DNA of 64,000 nucleotides. It comes from an uncultured Pseudomonadota bacterium. Its GTDB lineage: Bacteria > Pseudomonadota > Gammaproteobacteria > Ga0077536. The position numbers were made by a program, and so were the translations under genes. The notes under the pieces are model-generated. The model had not been told where the DNA came from. It did not search any database and saw nothing but the letters and a program-made list of their open reading frames with translations. Location: the NCBI GenBank assembly GCA_903825645.1, contig CAIKBL010000051.1, positions 186,001-250,000 of the forward strand, in the 5' to 3' direction. Positions 31,687 to 40,156 of the stretch are shown here, in pieces. The stretch's first letter is position 1. The number at the start of each line of letters is the position of its first letter.

Positions 31687-34281
31687 TTAGTGGTTCTTGG
31701 ACTCCACCTCCACGGGAACATGCTCACTTGCCGCCGGTCGTCCAACATCGGCGAGATCCGGCGCCATTGATGCCACCGGCGGCGACGTCATTTCGTGTGA
31801 TTCAGGCACTGCCGCAACAGTTCGAGGTGCCTCTTCGGCACTCGAGACATGAGCGACATGCGCCTGACTTGGAGTCACGGGTCCGTCGCTTAGACCATAA
31901 GGAGACGGAGCAGCAGCCACCGGCTCTTCGTAACGCGGCGGAAGGCTCGGTGCTGTTGATACGGTAGCGCTCTGCCCATCATCGTGTGGCGACACGTCTT
32001 CTCTGATCGGCACAATCTCGTTAGCGGGGACGAGTCTATCGTTTGCCTGCTCTTCGTGAATATGCGCCGTTGTTTCTCTCATTTCTTCTTGCGTAGCCTC
32101 ACTGGTCCCGGTGTTCGCGCGCTGCTCGCTCTGCCGCGGGCTCCGCTCCCGGCGACGACCATCTCCGCGCTCCCCGCCACGGCGAGGCTGACTGTCCGTC
32201 GTCGTGACCGTCTCCGCTTCCGAAGACGAGCGGGGCTCAGATGGACGTCTGTCGTCCCCTCTACCGCGAGAGGTGCCGCCTCGGTTTTCACCGCCTCGGT
32301 TTTCACCGCCTCGGTTTTCACCGCCTCGGTTTTCACCGCCTCGGTTTTCACCACCTCGGTTTTCACCACCTCGGTTTTCACCACCTCGGTTTTCACCACC
32401 TCGGCGCTGTCTTTGCTGACGTCCCTGGTTCGTACTCGTCCCACGGCGGCCATCCGCACGTCCGGCAGTGTCCGCCGCGGTTCCAGGCGAATCATTTGAA
32501 GACGCACGACGTGGTGCCTGAGTTCTCGTCGCGGCGTCGGATGGACGATTTGCTGACGGCTCTACTGCACTCGGCGTGGTTGCTGCCGCATCATTGCCGA
32601 AGAGCGCCGAAAAAAATCGCCGGATAGCGCCTTTCGGTGCAACCGACGCCACATCAGATCCTGAGGTCGCCGCGGGCGCATTACGCACGATGTCTCTTAC
32701 CATCGCCTGAGGTTGTCGAGGACGATCGCGCTGATTGATGTCGTAGACGGGTGTGCTGTCCATTTCGCTCACCATTTCATGGCTTTCACCAATATCTCCG
32801 CGGGCGAGGTCTTGTTCTCTTATGCGCTGAACGTTGAAATGCGGCGTTTCCAGATTTGGGTTCGGGATAATGAGGATTTCAACATCCTGTTGCTCCTCGA
32901 TTCTGGTTACTTCTCGTCTCTTTTCGTTAAACAGGAAAGCGGCTACGTCCGGCGGCACCTGAGCCGCGACCTTCGCCGTAGAATCCTTCATGGCTTCTTC
33001 TTCAAGGAGTCTCAAGACGGAAAGCGCCGTTGGACGCAGGCTTCGAATCGTGCCGACGCCGTCGCAACGTGGGCAGATTTCATGACTAAACTCGGCCAAT
33101 GACGGCCGCAAGCGCTGACGCGACATTTCCAACAGTCCGAACCGCGAGATCCGGCCTATCTGGACCCTGGCGCGATCCATTTTAACGCAATCACGCAGCT
33201 TATTTTCGACCGCTCGCTGATTTCGGGCGGCCATCATATCGATGAAATCGACAACCACCAGCCCACCGAGATCGCGAATTCGCAGCTGAGTAGCGATTTC
33301 TTCTGCTGCCTCGAGGTTGGTCGTCAGCGCGGTTTCTTCGATATCTCCACCGTGAGTAGCCCGCGCCGAGTTGATATCAATGGTGATGAGGGCTTCGGTC
33401 GGCTCGATGACCAACGCGCCGCCACTCGGGAGCCGTACTTCTCGACTGAAGGCCGTTTCTATTTGGCTCTCGATTTGATAGCGCGTAAAGAGAGGGACGC
33501 TCTCTTTGTATAGCTTAAGCTTCGACAAATTAGCTGGCATCACCTGATTCATGAAATCCTGTGCCGTCTCATAAAGCGCCGGATCATCAACCAGAATTTC
33601 GGCAATATCACTGCGGAGATAGTCCCGGATAGCCCGGATAATAACGTTTTGGTCTTGATAAATGAGAAATGGGGCGTGGCGGGTCTTGGATGCTTCGTCG
33701 ATGGCTGTCCACAGCTGCAAGAGGTAATCCAAGTCCCACTGGAGCTCCTCTGTGGTCTTTCCAATGCCGGCCGTTCTTAGGATTAGTCCGACGTGCTCGG
33801 GAATCACGAGACCCGACATCGCCTCTTTGGCTTCTTCGCGGTCCTCCCCCTCAATTTGGCGAGACACGCCCCCGGCTTTTGGGTTATTCGGCATCGCCAC
33901 GAGATATCGGCCCGCGAGCGAGATGAATGTGGTCAGCGCGGCACCCTTATTGCCACGTTCCTCTTTCTCGACCTGGATAACCAGCTCCTGACCTTCGTCT
34001 AGGACTTCGCGAATATTGACTCGGGAACTGTTTTTCGGAACCTCCTTGAAGAGGCTACGGGAAATTTCTTTGAGGGGTAAAAAGCCGTGGCGATCGGCAC
34101 CATAGTCCACGAACGCAGCCTCTAGGCTAGGTTCGATCCGCATGATGCGGGCTTTATAAATGTTGGATTTTTTCTGTTCTTTCCCGACCGCTTCAATGTC
34201 TAGGTCATACAAACGTTGACCATCCACCAGTGCGACCCGCAACTCCTCTGGATGAGTTGCGTTGATCAGCATTCTTTTCAT
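31687..34281 (-). CDS. rne: ribonuclease E
   Basis: Endonuclease core of the RNA degradosome, acting in mRNA decay and in rRNA and tRNA processing. 864 residues. The N-terminal catalytic half (about 1-510) has the S1 domain (KSNIYKARIMRIEPSLEAAFVDYG), the DNase I-like region with EPTEALITIDINSARAT and VVVDFIDM, and the Zn-link CPRCDGVGTIRS that holds the tetramer. The C-terminal half is low-complexity, rich in R, G, E and P. It contains eight GGENR repeats, Arg-rich RNA-binding stretches, and a tail ending PVEVESKNH. A 478-base divergent region lies upstream. Tail sequence is family-variable. Confidence 0.96.
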   Translation of the reverse strand: MKRMLINATHPEELRVALVDGQRLYDLDIEAVGKEQKKSNIYKARIMRIEPSLEAAFVDYGADRHGFLPLKEISRSLFKEVPKNSSRVNIREVLDEGQELVIQVEKEERGNKGAALTTFISLAGRYLVAMPNNPKAGGVSRQIEGEDREEAKEAMSGLVIPEHVGLILRTAGIGKTTEELQWDLDYLLQLWTAIDEASKTRHAPFLIYQDQNVIIRAIRDYLRSDIAEILVDDPALYETAQDFMNQVMPANLSKLKLYKESVPLFTRYQIESQIETAFSREVRLPSGGALVIEPTEALITIDINSARATHGGDIEETALTTNLEAAEEIATQLRIRDLGGLVVVDFIDMMAARNQRAVENKLRDCVKMDRARVQIGRISRFGLLEMSRQRLRPSLAEFSHEICPRCDGVGTIRSLRPTALSVLRLLEEEAMKDSTAKVAAQVPPDVAAFLFNEKRREVTRIEEQQDVEILIIPNPNLETPHFNVQRIREQDLARGDIGESHEMVSEMDSTPVYDINQRDRPRQPQAMVRDIVRNAPAATSGSDVASVAPKGAIRRFFSALFGNDAAATTPSAVEPSANRPSDAATRTQAPRRASSNDSPGTAADTAGRADGRRGTSTNQGRQQRQRRGGENRGGENRGGENRGGENRGGENRGGENRGGENRGGENRGGTSRGRGDDRRPSEPRSSSEAETVTTTDSQPRRGGERGDGRRRERSPRQSEQRANTGTSEATQEEMRETTAHIHEEQANDRLVPANEIVPIREDVSPHDDGQSATVSTAPSLPPRYEEPVAAAPSPYGLSDGPVTPSQAHVAHVSSAEEAPRTVAAVPESHEMTSPPVASMAPDLADVGRPAASEHVPVEVESKNH
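32281..32400 (-). repeat. eight-copy 15-bp tandem repeat in rne (GGENR x8)
   Basis: Eight directly repeated 15-base units encode the pentapeptide GGENR eight times in the RNase E tail (about residues 627-666). The units fall into two blocks. Four (32281-32340) have CCGCC, and four (32341-32400) have CCACC, on the given strand. The block structure points to recent duplication. All units are multiples of three, so copy-number change would keep the frame. Confidence 0.95.
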
Positions 34282-34759
34282 TTTTTGAATTTCCTAGCTA
34301 CGCGCCCGTTCCGCCGTTGCGGACAACCCACGATTGTGGTGCCCCTGTGGGCACGATTCCCCGCGACATGCGCGGTGACGGACGCTGATTCTGATGTTTT
34401 ACGTTGCCAAGAAATTTGACGAGCCGGGCAACGCTATGTTTCCCCTGGTGGTTCGATAAGGCTACCGAACGTGGGCTAGCTCATTGGGAGTGTGCGGGTG
34501 GCACGCAAATCTTTGCCGAAACTTGCCACACCTTCACACTGCCGTATTGAGCGAATTTCAGAACTCGACTGAGTCAGTTTGCCGACACTGCTCTGTATTG
34601 GTCGCAGAGCTGACGCTTGGAATTTGATAAACTGTCAGCACTCTCAACGCTAACTGCTTGGTCTTAGTTCAAAAATGGAGTCGCCTTATATGCACTGGGG
34701 CCGGGGGACTATAACAGCCTTCGCGTGGATTCGGCAATTGCGCCCGAAGGCACTTCGCG
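34282..34759. other. divergent intergenic region rne / rluC
   Basis: 478 bases with no supportable gene. In E. coli a long rne leader mediates feedback control by RNase E, and a leader is plausible here. A hairpin GTGCCC-4 bases-GGGCAC lies at 34339-34354, about 60 bases before the rne start. AT-rich TTGATAAACT at about 34624-34633 could be part of an rluC promoter, but I found no convincing -35 partner. Confidence 0.5.
34339..34354 (-). other. perfect hairpin in the rne leader
   Basis: Six-base-pair perfect stem GTGCCC/GGGCAC with a four-base loop, 58 bases upstream of the rne ATG, in the expected 5' leader. Possibly comparable in position to leader stems used for rne autoregulation, but the similarity is positional only. 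Confidence 0.35.
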
Positions 34760-35728
34760 GTGGCTGACGCACAAACTGAGCGAACGGCTGTCAGGTTACT
34801 TGTGGTAGATAGCCACGGGGCCGACCGACGCCTAGACAATTTCCTCGGATCGGCCTTGGGTGACATACCAAAATCACATATCTACCGGATCATTCGCACC
34901 GGCGAGGTCCGCATCAACGGGGGCCGAGGGAAGCCATCGACCAAACTGACGCTAGGAGATGTCGTGCGGGTTCCTCCCATCAGATTGGATTCGGACGCGC
35001 CGCCCCCGATCTCGCGGCGCTACTTAGATGCGTTTGAGCGCATGATTCTGCTGGAAGACGCTCAGATTGTGATTGTAAACAAGCCCCCGGGACTTGCTGT
35101 CCACGCGGGTTCCGGCGTGCGATTCGGTCTGATCGACATAGCCCGCGCGGCCCGGCCGGAGGCACCACGTCTGGATTTGGTGCACCGTCTCGATCGACAG
35201 ACCTCGGGATGTCTCCTTATCGCAAAGGATGTGCAAACGCTACGCACCCTTAACGGTCAGCTCGCCGCCCGAGCGTTCGAAAAAACCTACGTGGCGCTCG
35301 TGCTAGGGCGGCCAGAAAGAGACCATTATTCGGTAGATGCACCGCTCGATGTGGAACATCGGGTAGCGTCAGAACGGCATACCGTTACCGCTGAGGTAGG
35401 CCGTTCGGCACAAACCGAGTTCCGGGTGCTGCGGAGGTTTGCCGACTGCTGCCTGGTGGAGGCGAAACCCGAAACCGGCCGGACGCATCAGATAAGGGCC
35501 CACGCACTCCACCTCGGACATCCGCTCGCGGGCGATGAAAAATACGGGCCGGCCGATTTCAATACTAGAATGAAAGCACTCGGGCTTCGCCGATTGTTCC
35601 TGCACGCGGTCTCTCTCGAGTTTTACTTGGGGCAAAAGTATCGTGTAGAGGCTCCGCTAGCGTCCGATCTTCAAGCCTTTTTAGAACATTTACAGACGGG
35701 TCGCCTAGAACCAACAGTGGAGTTGTGA
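34760..35728 (+). CDS. rluC: 23S rRNA pseudouridine synthase RluC
   Basis: Makes pseudouridines in 23S rRNA (positions 955, 2504 and 2580 in E. coli). 322 residues: an N-terminal S4 RNA-binding domain (DRRLDNFLGSAL, SHIYRIIRTGEVRING) and a RluA-family catalytic domain with the active Asp in LVHRLDRQTSGCLLIAK, then ETGRTHQIRAHALHLGHPLAGD. GTG start 34760. RluC is preferred over RluA/RluD because of the S4 domain and the close match to E. coli RluC (SFG/RFGLID region). The opposite-strand rne matches the E. coli rne-rluC divergent pair. Confidence 0.93.
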   Translation: MADAQTERTAVRLLVVDSHGADRRLDNFLGSALGDIPKSHIYRIIRTGEVRINGGRGKPSTKLTLGDVVRVPPIRLDSDAPPPISRRYLDAFERMILLEDAQIVIVNKPPGLAVHAGSGVRFGLIDIARAARPEAPRLDLVHRLDRQTSGCLLIAKDVQTLRTLNGQLAARAFEKTYVALVLGRPERDHYSVDAPLDVEHRVASERHTVTAEVGRSAQTEFRVLRRFADCCLVEAKPETGRTHQIRAHALHLGHPLAGDEKYGPADFNTRMKALGLRRLFLHAVSLEFYLGQKYRVEAPLASDLQAFLEHLQTGRLEPTVEL

Positions 35729-35732
35729 TTGT

Positions 35733-36707
35733 ATGAGTGAAGAACGCACACCAGAGCCTAATAACCACAATCTGCCGGGCAAGGACGCAGATTGGGAGAG
35801 AGACCTGCTGAGCCGGTTCGCTTTCGCATCGCTGCGAGAGCAACGTATCACGCGGCGTTGGGGGATTTTCTTTAGATTGCTCGCTTTTAGCTATGTTATC
35901 AGCCTGTTAGCGCTATCCATGCCCAAGCTATCGCCCGGTTTCTCATTCGGCGGCGGAAAAATTACTGCACTGGTCGACTTGCAGGGCGTTATTGCGCAGA
36001 CCAGTCCAGCAAACGCCGACAATATCGCCACTGGATTGCGAGATGCTTTTGAAAATAAGTCTACTGCTGGCGTCATCCTCAGAATCAACAGCCCGGGTGG
36101 CAGCCCTGTCCAGGCAAGCTATATAAATGACGAAATCTATCGACTCAAAGCAAAATATCCGAAGATCAAAGTCTATGCCGTTATTCAGGACGTCTGCGCC
36201 TCGGGAGGTTACTACGTGGCCGTCGCAGCCGATGAGATTTATGCCGACAAGAGCAGTATCGTCGGCTCAATCGGCGTACGCATGGACAGCTTTGGGTTCG
36301 TCGGTACCATGCAGAAACTCGGCGTAGAGCGCAGGCTGTTAACGGCCGGAGAGCATAAAGGCTTTCTCGATCCTTTTATGCCGCTGAACCTCGCAGAGGT
36401 AGCGCACGTGGATGGCCTACTCAAAGAAATCCACCAGCAGTTCATCAACGCTGTGAAGCGGGGACGCGGAGAACGGCTAAAACCCGACAAGGACCTTTTC
36501 TCGGGCTTAGTGTGGAGTGGCGAGAAAGCACTACACATGGGACTAGTCGACGCGTTAGGGTCTACCAGCTATGTGGCGCGCGAAATTATCAAGGCGGAGG
36601 ATATTGTGAATTTCACACCTCAAGAAGGCTTGATAGAGCAGGCCACGCGTCGATTTAGCGCACAGTTGTCACTGGCGTTTCGTTCTCTTTTTTCCTCGCT
36701 TTGGTAG
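35733..36707 (+). CDS. sppA: SppA-type signal peptide peptidase (S49 family)
   Basis: Inner-membrane serine protease thought to degrade cleaved signal peptides. 324 residues, the short single-domain form. One N-terminal membrane segment (about 43-62), ILRINSPGGSPVQASYINDE, and the catalytic Ser in DVCASGGYYVAVAADEIYAD. The Lys partner is probably that of GEHKGFLDPF. It starts 4 bases after rluC. Its last 39 bases overlap the 3' end of the convergent maf gene. Confidence 0.93.
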   Translation: MSEERTPEPNNHNLPGKDADWERDLLSRFAFASLREQRITRRWGIFFRLLAFSYVISLLALSMPKLSPGFSFGGGKITALVDLQGVIAQTSPANADNIATGLRDAFENKSTAGVILRINSPGGSPVQASYINDEIYRLKAKYPKIKVYAVIQDVCASGGYYVAVAADEIYADKSSIVGSIGVRMDSFGFVGTMQKLGVERRLLTAGEHKGFLDPFMPLNLAEVAHVDGLLKEIHQQFINAVKRGRGERLKPDKDLFSGLVWSGEKALHMGLVDALGSTSYVAREIIKAEDIVNFTPQEGLIEQATRRFSAQLSLAFRSLFSSLW

Positions 36708-37322
36708 AAAATCCAGGATATTCAGATCCAAATCCCGCAGATGCTCCACAACAGCTATCAGTGGGAGACCAATCAGTGCAGTCGGATCATGACTAGATAT
36801 CCGGTGGAGCAAGGCGATGCCAAGACCCTCTACTTTGAATGAGCCGGCGCAATCAAATGGCTTTTCGATATTAAGGTAGTGCACGATTTCATGCTCGGTG
36901 AGGGTCCTAAATGTAACATCGGTGGTGGTGTCCGAAGTGAGGTGCCGCCCGTCAGGCGCCATGACGCATAATCCCGTATGAAATCGAACGGTTTTACCGC
37001 TCGCGGCAGCTAGTTGTTCTATCGCGTTTTCCAAGTTTCCCGGCTTGCTGACTAATTTATTTCCAAGTGTCAACATTTGATCACTGCCGATAACAAACGC
37101 ATCCAAATGTCGCTTTGCGACTGCGCTGGCTTTCGCGTGTGCCAGACGACACACCGCGCTCGAGGCCGCTTCTTCCGCCGTCACAATTTCGTCCAGTCCC
37201 GGATCTTCCACCCGAAAGACGACCCCGAGACGCGCCAACAAAAGACGTCGATAGGGCGAGGTGGAAGCGAGAATTAGCTGGTAGCGAGAGAACGGGGCGG
37301 ACGCTGGGGTTGGAGAATGCAC
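36669..37322 (-). CDS. yceF: Maf/YceF-type nucleoside triphosphate pyrophosphatase
   Basis: House-cleaning pyrophosphatase; the YceF subfamily hydrolyses 7-methyl-GTP. 217 residues with LILASTSPYRRLLLARLG at the N-terminus, FVIGSDQMLTLGN, and the catalytic-region CAGSFKVEGLGIALLHRI followed by GLPLIAVVEHLR. CAGSFK...EG is YceF-like rather than YhdE-like. A 15-residue extension precedes the core. It is on the strand opposite its neighbours, while maf, yceD, rpmF and plsX remain adjacent as in E. coli. Confidence 0.92.
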   Translation of the reverse strand: MHSPTPASAPFSRYQLILASTSPYRRLLLARLGVVFRVEDPGLDEIVTAEEAASSAVCRLAHAKASAVAKRHLDAFVIGSDQMLTLGNKLVSKPGNLENAIEQLAAASGKTVRFHTGLCVMAPDGRHLTSDTTTDVTFRTLTEHEIVHYLNIEKPFDCAGSFKVEGLGIALLHRISSHDPTALIGLPLIAVVEHLRDLDLNILDFLPKRGKKRTKRQ

Positions 37323-37392
37323 AAATAACCAGTCCTATCGGTGTTTTAGATGATGTTTGATAGTCGTTCTTTACGTATACTACGCGGCGACG

Positions 37393-37929
37393 ATGTTACT
37401 TTCCCTTCCCGAAAAAATAGATGCTGAACGACTGGCGTCCCAGAGGACCACGCTTAATGGCGTGTATCTGCCGTCCGTGCTGCATCGACTGGCGAAAGTT
37501 TTTCTCGGCGTCGAGGCCTTCACAGTGTCCGTGCTCTTTTCTCCGAAAGAGGGCGGGGGGGTGATTCTGTCCGGCAACCTTAAAGGGGCCGTGACCGCCG
37601 TGTGCCAGCGGTGTCTTAACCCTGTCCGGCTGGAAATTGATGAAGAATTTGAACATCTACCAGAGGACGCGGATTCGCTGCTAGAAGTCGGACCAACACT
37701 GGTCCCGGCAGATTCCGCCATGAATCTCTTGGCGCTAATCGAGGATGAAGTGCTCCTCGCGAGCCCCATGATTCCAAGACATACCGAAGCTTGTTATGAC
37801 ACGCAAGATTCGGCGGACGAGGGCGAAAACCCGAGTCGAGAAAATCCGTTCGACGTATTGGCTTCATTACGTCAAAATACCACCGATAAGCGGAGCGGGA
37901 CAGACCCGGCTTCGAACCCAGAGGAGTAA
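37393..37929 (+). CDS. yceD: YceD (DUF177), 23S rRNA accumulation protein
   Basis: Small cytosolic protein needed for normal 23S rRNA levels in E. coli and plants. About 178 residues from ATG 37393. VTAVCQRCLNPVRLEIDEEFEH holds the CxxC pair, LLALIEDEVLLASPMIPRH is the family's second signature, and the C-terminus ends NPFDVLASLRQNTTDK like E. coli YceD. A longer frame to 37357 is open but adds an atypical N-terminus. It precedes rpmF by 6 bases, the near-universal yceD-rpmF pairing. Confidence 0.9.
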   Translation: MLLSLPEKIDAERLASQRTTLNGVYLPSVLHRLAKVFLGVEAFTVSVLFSPKEGGGVILSGNLKGAVTAVCQRCLNPVRLEIDEEFEHLPEDADSLLEVGPTLVPADSAMNLLALIEDEVLLASPMIPRHTEACYDTQDSADEGENPSRENPFDVLASLRQNTTDKRSGTDPASNPEE

Positions 37930-37935
37930 TCAGTC

Positions 37936-38112
37936 GTGGCTGTACAGCAAGATCGTAAGACACCATCCAAACGCGGCATGCGCCGTTCACATGACTCACT
38001 GACAAGTCCCGCATTGTCGGAAGATCCCACGACTGGGGAGACGCACCGACGCCACCACATCACCCCCGATGGCTACTACCGTGGCAAACGCGTGATCGCA
38101 GAGAAAGAATAA
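37936..38112 (+). CDS. rpmF: 50S ribosomal protein L32
   Basis: A 58-residue basic ribosomal protein. The GTG-initiated reading begins [20 protein letters not shown], the conserved L32 N-terminus, and ends [14 protein letters not shown]. It lacks the zinc-binding cysteines of the C-plus form. A GAGGAG site lies 8 bases before the GTG. Between yceD and plsX, as usual. A terminator-like hairpin follows 8 bases after the stop. Confidence 0.95.
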   Translation: MAVQQDRKTPSKRGMRRSHDSLTSPALSEDPTTGETHRRHHITPDGYYRGKRVIAEKE

Positions 38113-38120
38113 ATTGATTT

Positions 38121-38156
38121 GTGCGGCACCTACAGGTACCGCACTTTCTTTTTTTT
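38121..38156 (+). terminator. intrinsic terminator or attenuator between rpmF and plsX
   Basis: GTGCGG (38121-38126) pairs with CCGCAC (38139-38144). An inner ACCT/AGGT pair lengthens the stem across one C-A mismatch, and a run TTTCTTTTTTTT follows directly. This is a textbook Rho-independent terminator, yet it ends 8 bases before the plsX start and inside a conserved cotranscribed gene series. It may lower plsX-fab transcription relative to rpmF. Confidence 0.8.
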
Positions 38157-38164
38157 CAACATAG

Positions 38165-39202
38165 TTGCGTGCAGCCAAGTTGTCTTCATTAATCGCCCTC
38201 GATGCCATGGGTGGCGATCACGGACCCTCGGTCGTCGTCCCAGCCACCGTGTCGGCACTAAGCCGACACCCAGAACTTAATGTTTTTCTGGTCGGCGATC
38301 AGGCGGCGATCGATGCCGAGCTGGTGAATGTCGCCGCAAGTCTGCGTGCTCGCATTACGATTCGTCACGCAGCGGAAAAAATTGAGATGGACGACAAGCC
38401 GTCGTTCGCCTTGCGGAACAAGCGCAATTCGTCCATGCGTTACGCAATTGACCTCGTGAAAAGCGGTGAGGCGCGATCTTGCGTGAGTGCCGGAAATACC
38501 GGGGCCCTCATGGCGATTGCTCGATTCGTCCTAAAAACATTGCCTGGTATTGATCGGCCGGCGATCTGTGCGACGCTGCCAGGGGTTACCCAAGGCACCC
38601 GTGTACTCGACCTCGGGGCGAATGTTGACTCGAGCTCCGAGGAGCTCTTTCGATTCGCCGTGATGGGATCGATATTGTCTACGGCTGTTGATCACAAACC
38701 GAATCCGTCAGTCGCATTGCTGAACATCGGCGAGGAAGAAATAAAAGGCAACGATCGCGTCAAACAGACAGCGGTGTTGCTGGAAAAAAGCACGCTCAAT
38801 TATCGGGGATACGCCGAAGGTAATGATATTTTCGGCGGTGTATTCGACGTGATTGTCTGCGACGGTTTTGTCGGCAATGTCGCGCTCAAGGCAAGCGAGG
38901 GTGTGGCCTCCATGCTGTCGCAAATTGCAAAAGCGGAATTTAGTCGCAATTGGTGGAGAAAATTGGGAGCAGTGTTCGCGGCGCCCTCACTTCGTAGTTT
39001 GCGCGATCGTGCGGATCCGCGTCGTTACAACGGCGCAAGCCTACTAGGGCTACGGGGAATTGTTGTGAAGAGCCATGGAAGTGCCGACATCATGTCGTTC
39101 GGTCGTGCGATCGATGAGGCCGTGTCCCAAATGGAACAAGCCGTGCCAGAGAGAGTCAGTAACATGTTGGAGCAGCTGTTGGTCCGCGAGCAGGTCATCT
39201 AA
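38165..39202 (+). CDS. plsX: phosphate acyltransferase PlsX
   Basis: Converts acyl-ACP to acyl-phosphate for phospholipid synthesis. 345 residues with LIALDAMGGDHGPSVVVPA at the N-terminus, SCVSAGNTGALMAIARF, and CDGFVGNVALKASEGVA near residue 235. Start TTG 38165 has no visible ribosome site; TTG 38180 is an alternative. A strong terminator lies immediately upstream, so translation may need readthrough or a promoter not evident here. Stops 0-1 bases before fabD. Confidence 0.95.
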   Translation: MRAAKLSSLIALDAMGGDHGPSVVVPATVSALSRHPELNVFLVGDQAAIDAELVNVAASLRARITIRHAAEKIEMDDKPSFALRNKRNSSMRYAIDLVKSGEARSCVSAGNTGALMAIARFVLKTLPGIDRPAICATLPGVTQGTRVLDLGANVDSSSEELFRFAVMGSILSTAVDHKPNPSVALLNIGEEEIKGNDRVKQTAVLLEKSTLNYRGYAEGNDIFGGVFDVIVCDGFVGNVALKASEGVASMLSQIAKAEFSRNWWRKLGAVFAAPSLRSLRDRADPRRYNGASLLGLRGIVVKSHGSADIMSFGRAIDEAVSQMEQAVPERVSNMLEQLLVREQVI

Positions 39203-40156
39203 ATGATGACCACATTAGCGGCCGTGTTTCCAGGCCAGGGCGCCCAGTCAGTTGGGATGATCAATGCCCTCGCAAACGAATTTCCGGCAGTCCAATTGCG
39301 CTACGAAGCCGCTTCAGAGGTGCTCGGTTTCGACCTTTGGAAACTCACCAACGAAGGTCCCGCGGAAGATTTGAACCAGACGCGCAACACACAACCAGCG
39401 CTACTGGCGGCAAGTGTGGCGACTTGGGACATCTGGCTCAGCATCGGCGGCGCACGCCCCAGCCTTCTTGCAGGCCACAGTTTTGGTGAATATTCCGCGT
39501 TAGTGTGCGCGGGCGCGCTGAAATTTGAAGACGCCGTAGGCCTCGTGGCGATTCGCGGTCGCCTTATGCAGGAAGCGGTTGGCATGGGCGTGGGCGCGAT
39601 GGCGGCTGTCCTCGGGCTTGAATTTCCGGAGCTGCAAGCGATCTGCACCGAAAGCGCTGGAGAAGAGGTTGTCGAATGCGCCAACCTAAATGCCCCAGGT
39701 CAAATTGTGATTTCCGGCAACAGTGCCGCCGTAGCACGTGCCGGGGAGCTGGCCCGTGCGAGAGGTGCTAAACGCGTCATTCCGCTTACGGTCAGCGTTC
39801 CGGCCCATTGCGCGTTAATGTCCGATGCTGCAGCACGTTATCACCAGTTTGTTGATGCCGTGGCAGTTCAACCGCCTGTTATCCCGGTGATTCATAACAC
39901 GGACGTTAAGCCCCACTCCGATCCAGCATCGATACGAAAAGCGTTACTCGAACAACTGGCGAAGCCCGTGCGATGGCAGGAAACGATTACTTATTTCGCT
40001 AGCGCCGGCATACGGCAGATAATTGAATGCGGTCCGGGCAAGGTTCTGGGCCCTCTAATCAAGCGTTGCGCGAGCGAGATCTCAGTGGCTCCGCTCGGCA
40101 GTCCGGAAGAGTTGCGCAAGGCACGGGATTCACTCAAAGGACAACCAAATGACTGA
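39203..40156 (+). CDS. fabD: malonyl-CoA:ACP transacylase
   Basis: Loads malonyl groups onto acyl carrier protein for fatty-acid elongation. 317 residues: VFPGQGAQSVGM near the N-terminus, catalytic Ser in LAGHSFGEYSAL, the substrate Arg in VAIRGRLMQEA, and active-site His in SVPAHCALM. Two consecutive ATG codons (39203, 39206) could both initiate. Overlaps fabG by 8 bases. Confidence 0.96.
   Translation: MMTTLAAVFPGQGAQSVGMINALANEFPAVQLRYEAASEVLGFDLWKLTNEGPAEDLNQTRNTQPALLAASVATWDIWLSIGGARPSLLAGHSFGEYSALVCAGALKFEDAVGLVAIRGRLMQEAVGMGVGAMAAVLGLEFPELQAICTESAGEEVVECANLNAPGQIVISGNSAAVARAGELARARGAKRVIPLTVSVPAHCALMSDAAARYHQFVDAVAVQPPVIPVIHNTDVKPHSDPASIRKALLEQLAKPVRWQETITYFASAGIRQIIECGPGKVLGPLIKRCASEISVAPLGSPEELRKARDSLKGQPND

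Noticed and set aside
32281-32400. CRISPR-like array
   Set aside because: Units are contiguous 15-mers with no spacers, and they code in frame for part of RNase E.
31984-32627. plus-strand frames opposite rne containing repeated FSPPR or GFHRL units
   Set aside because: The repetition is just the GGENR minisatellite read on the other strand.
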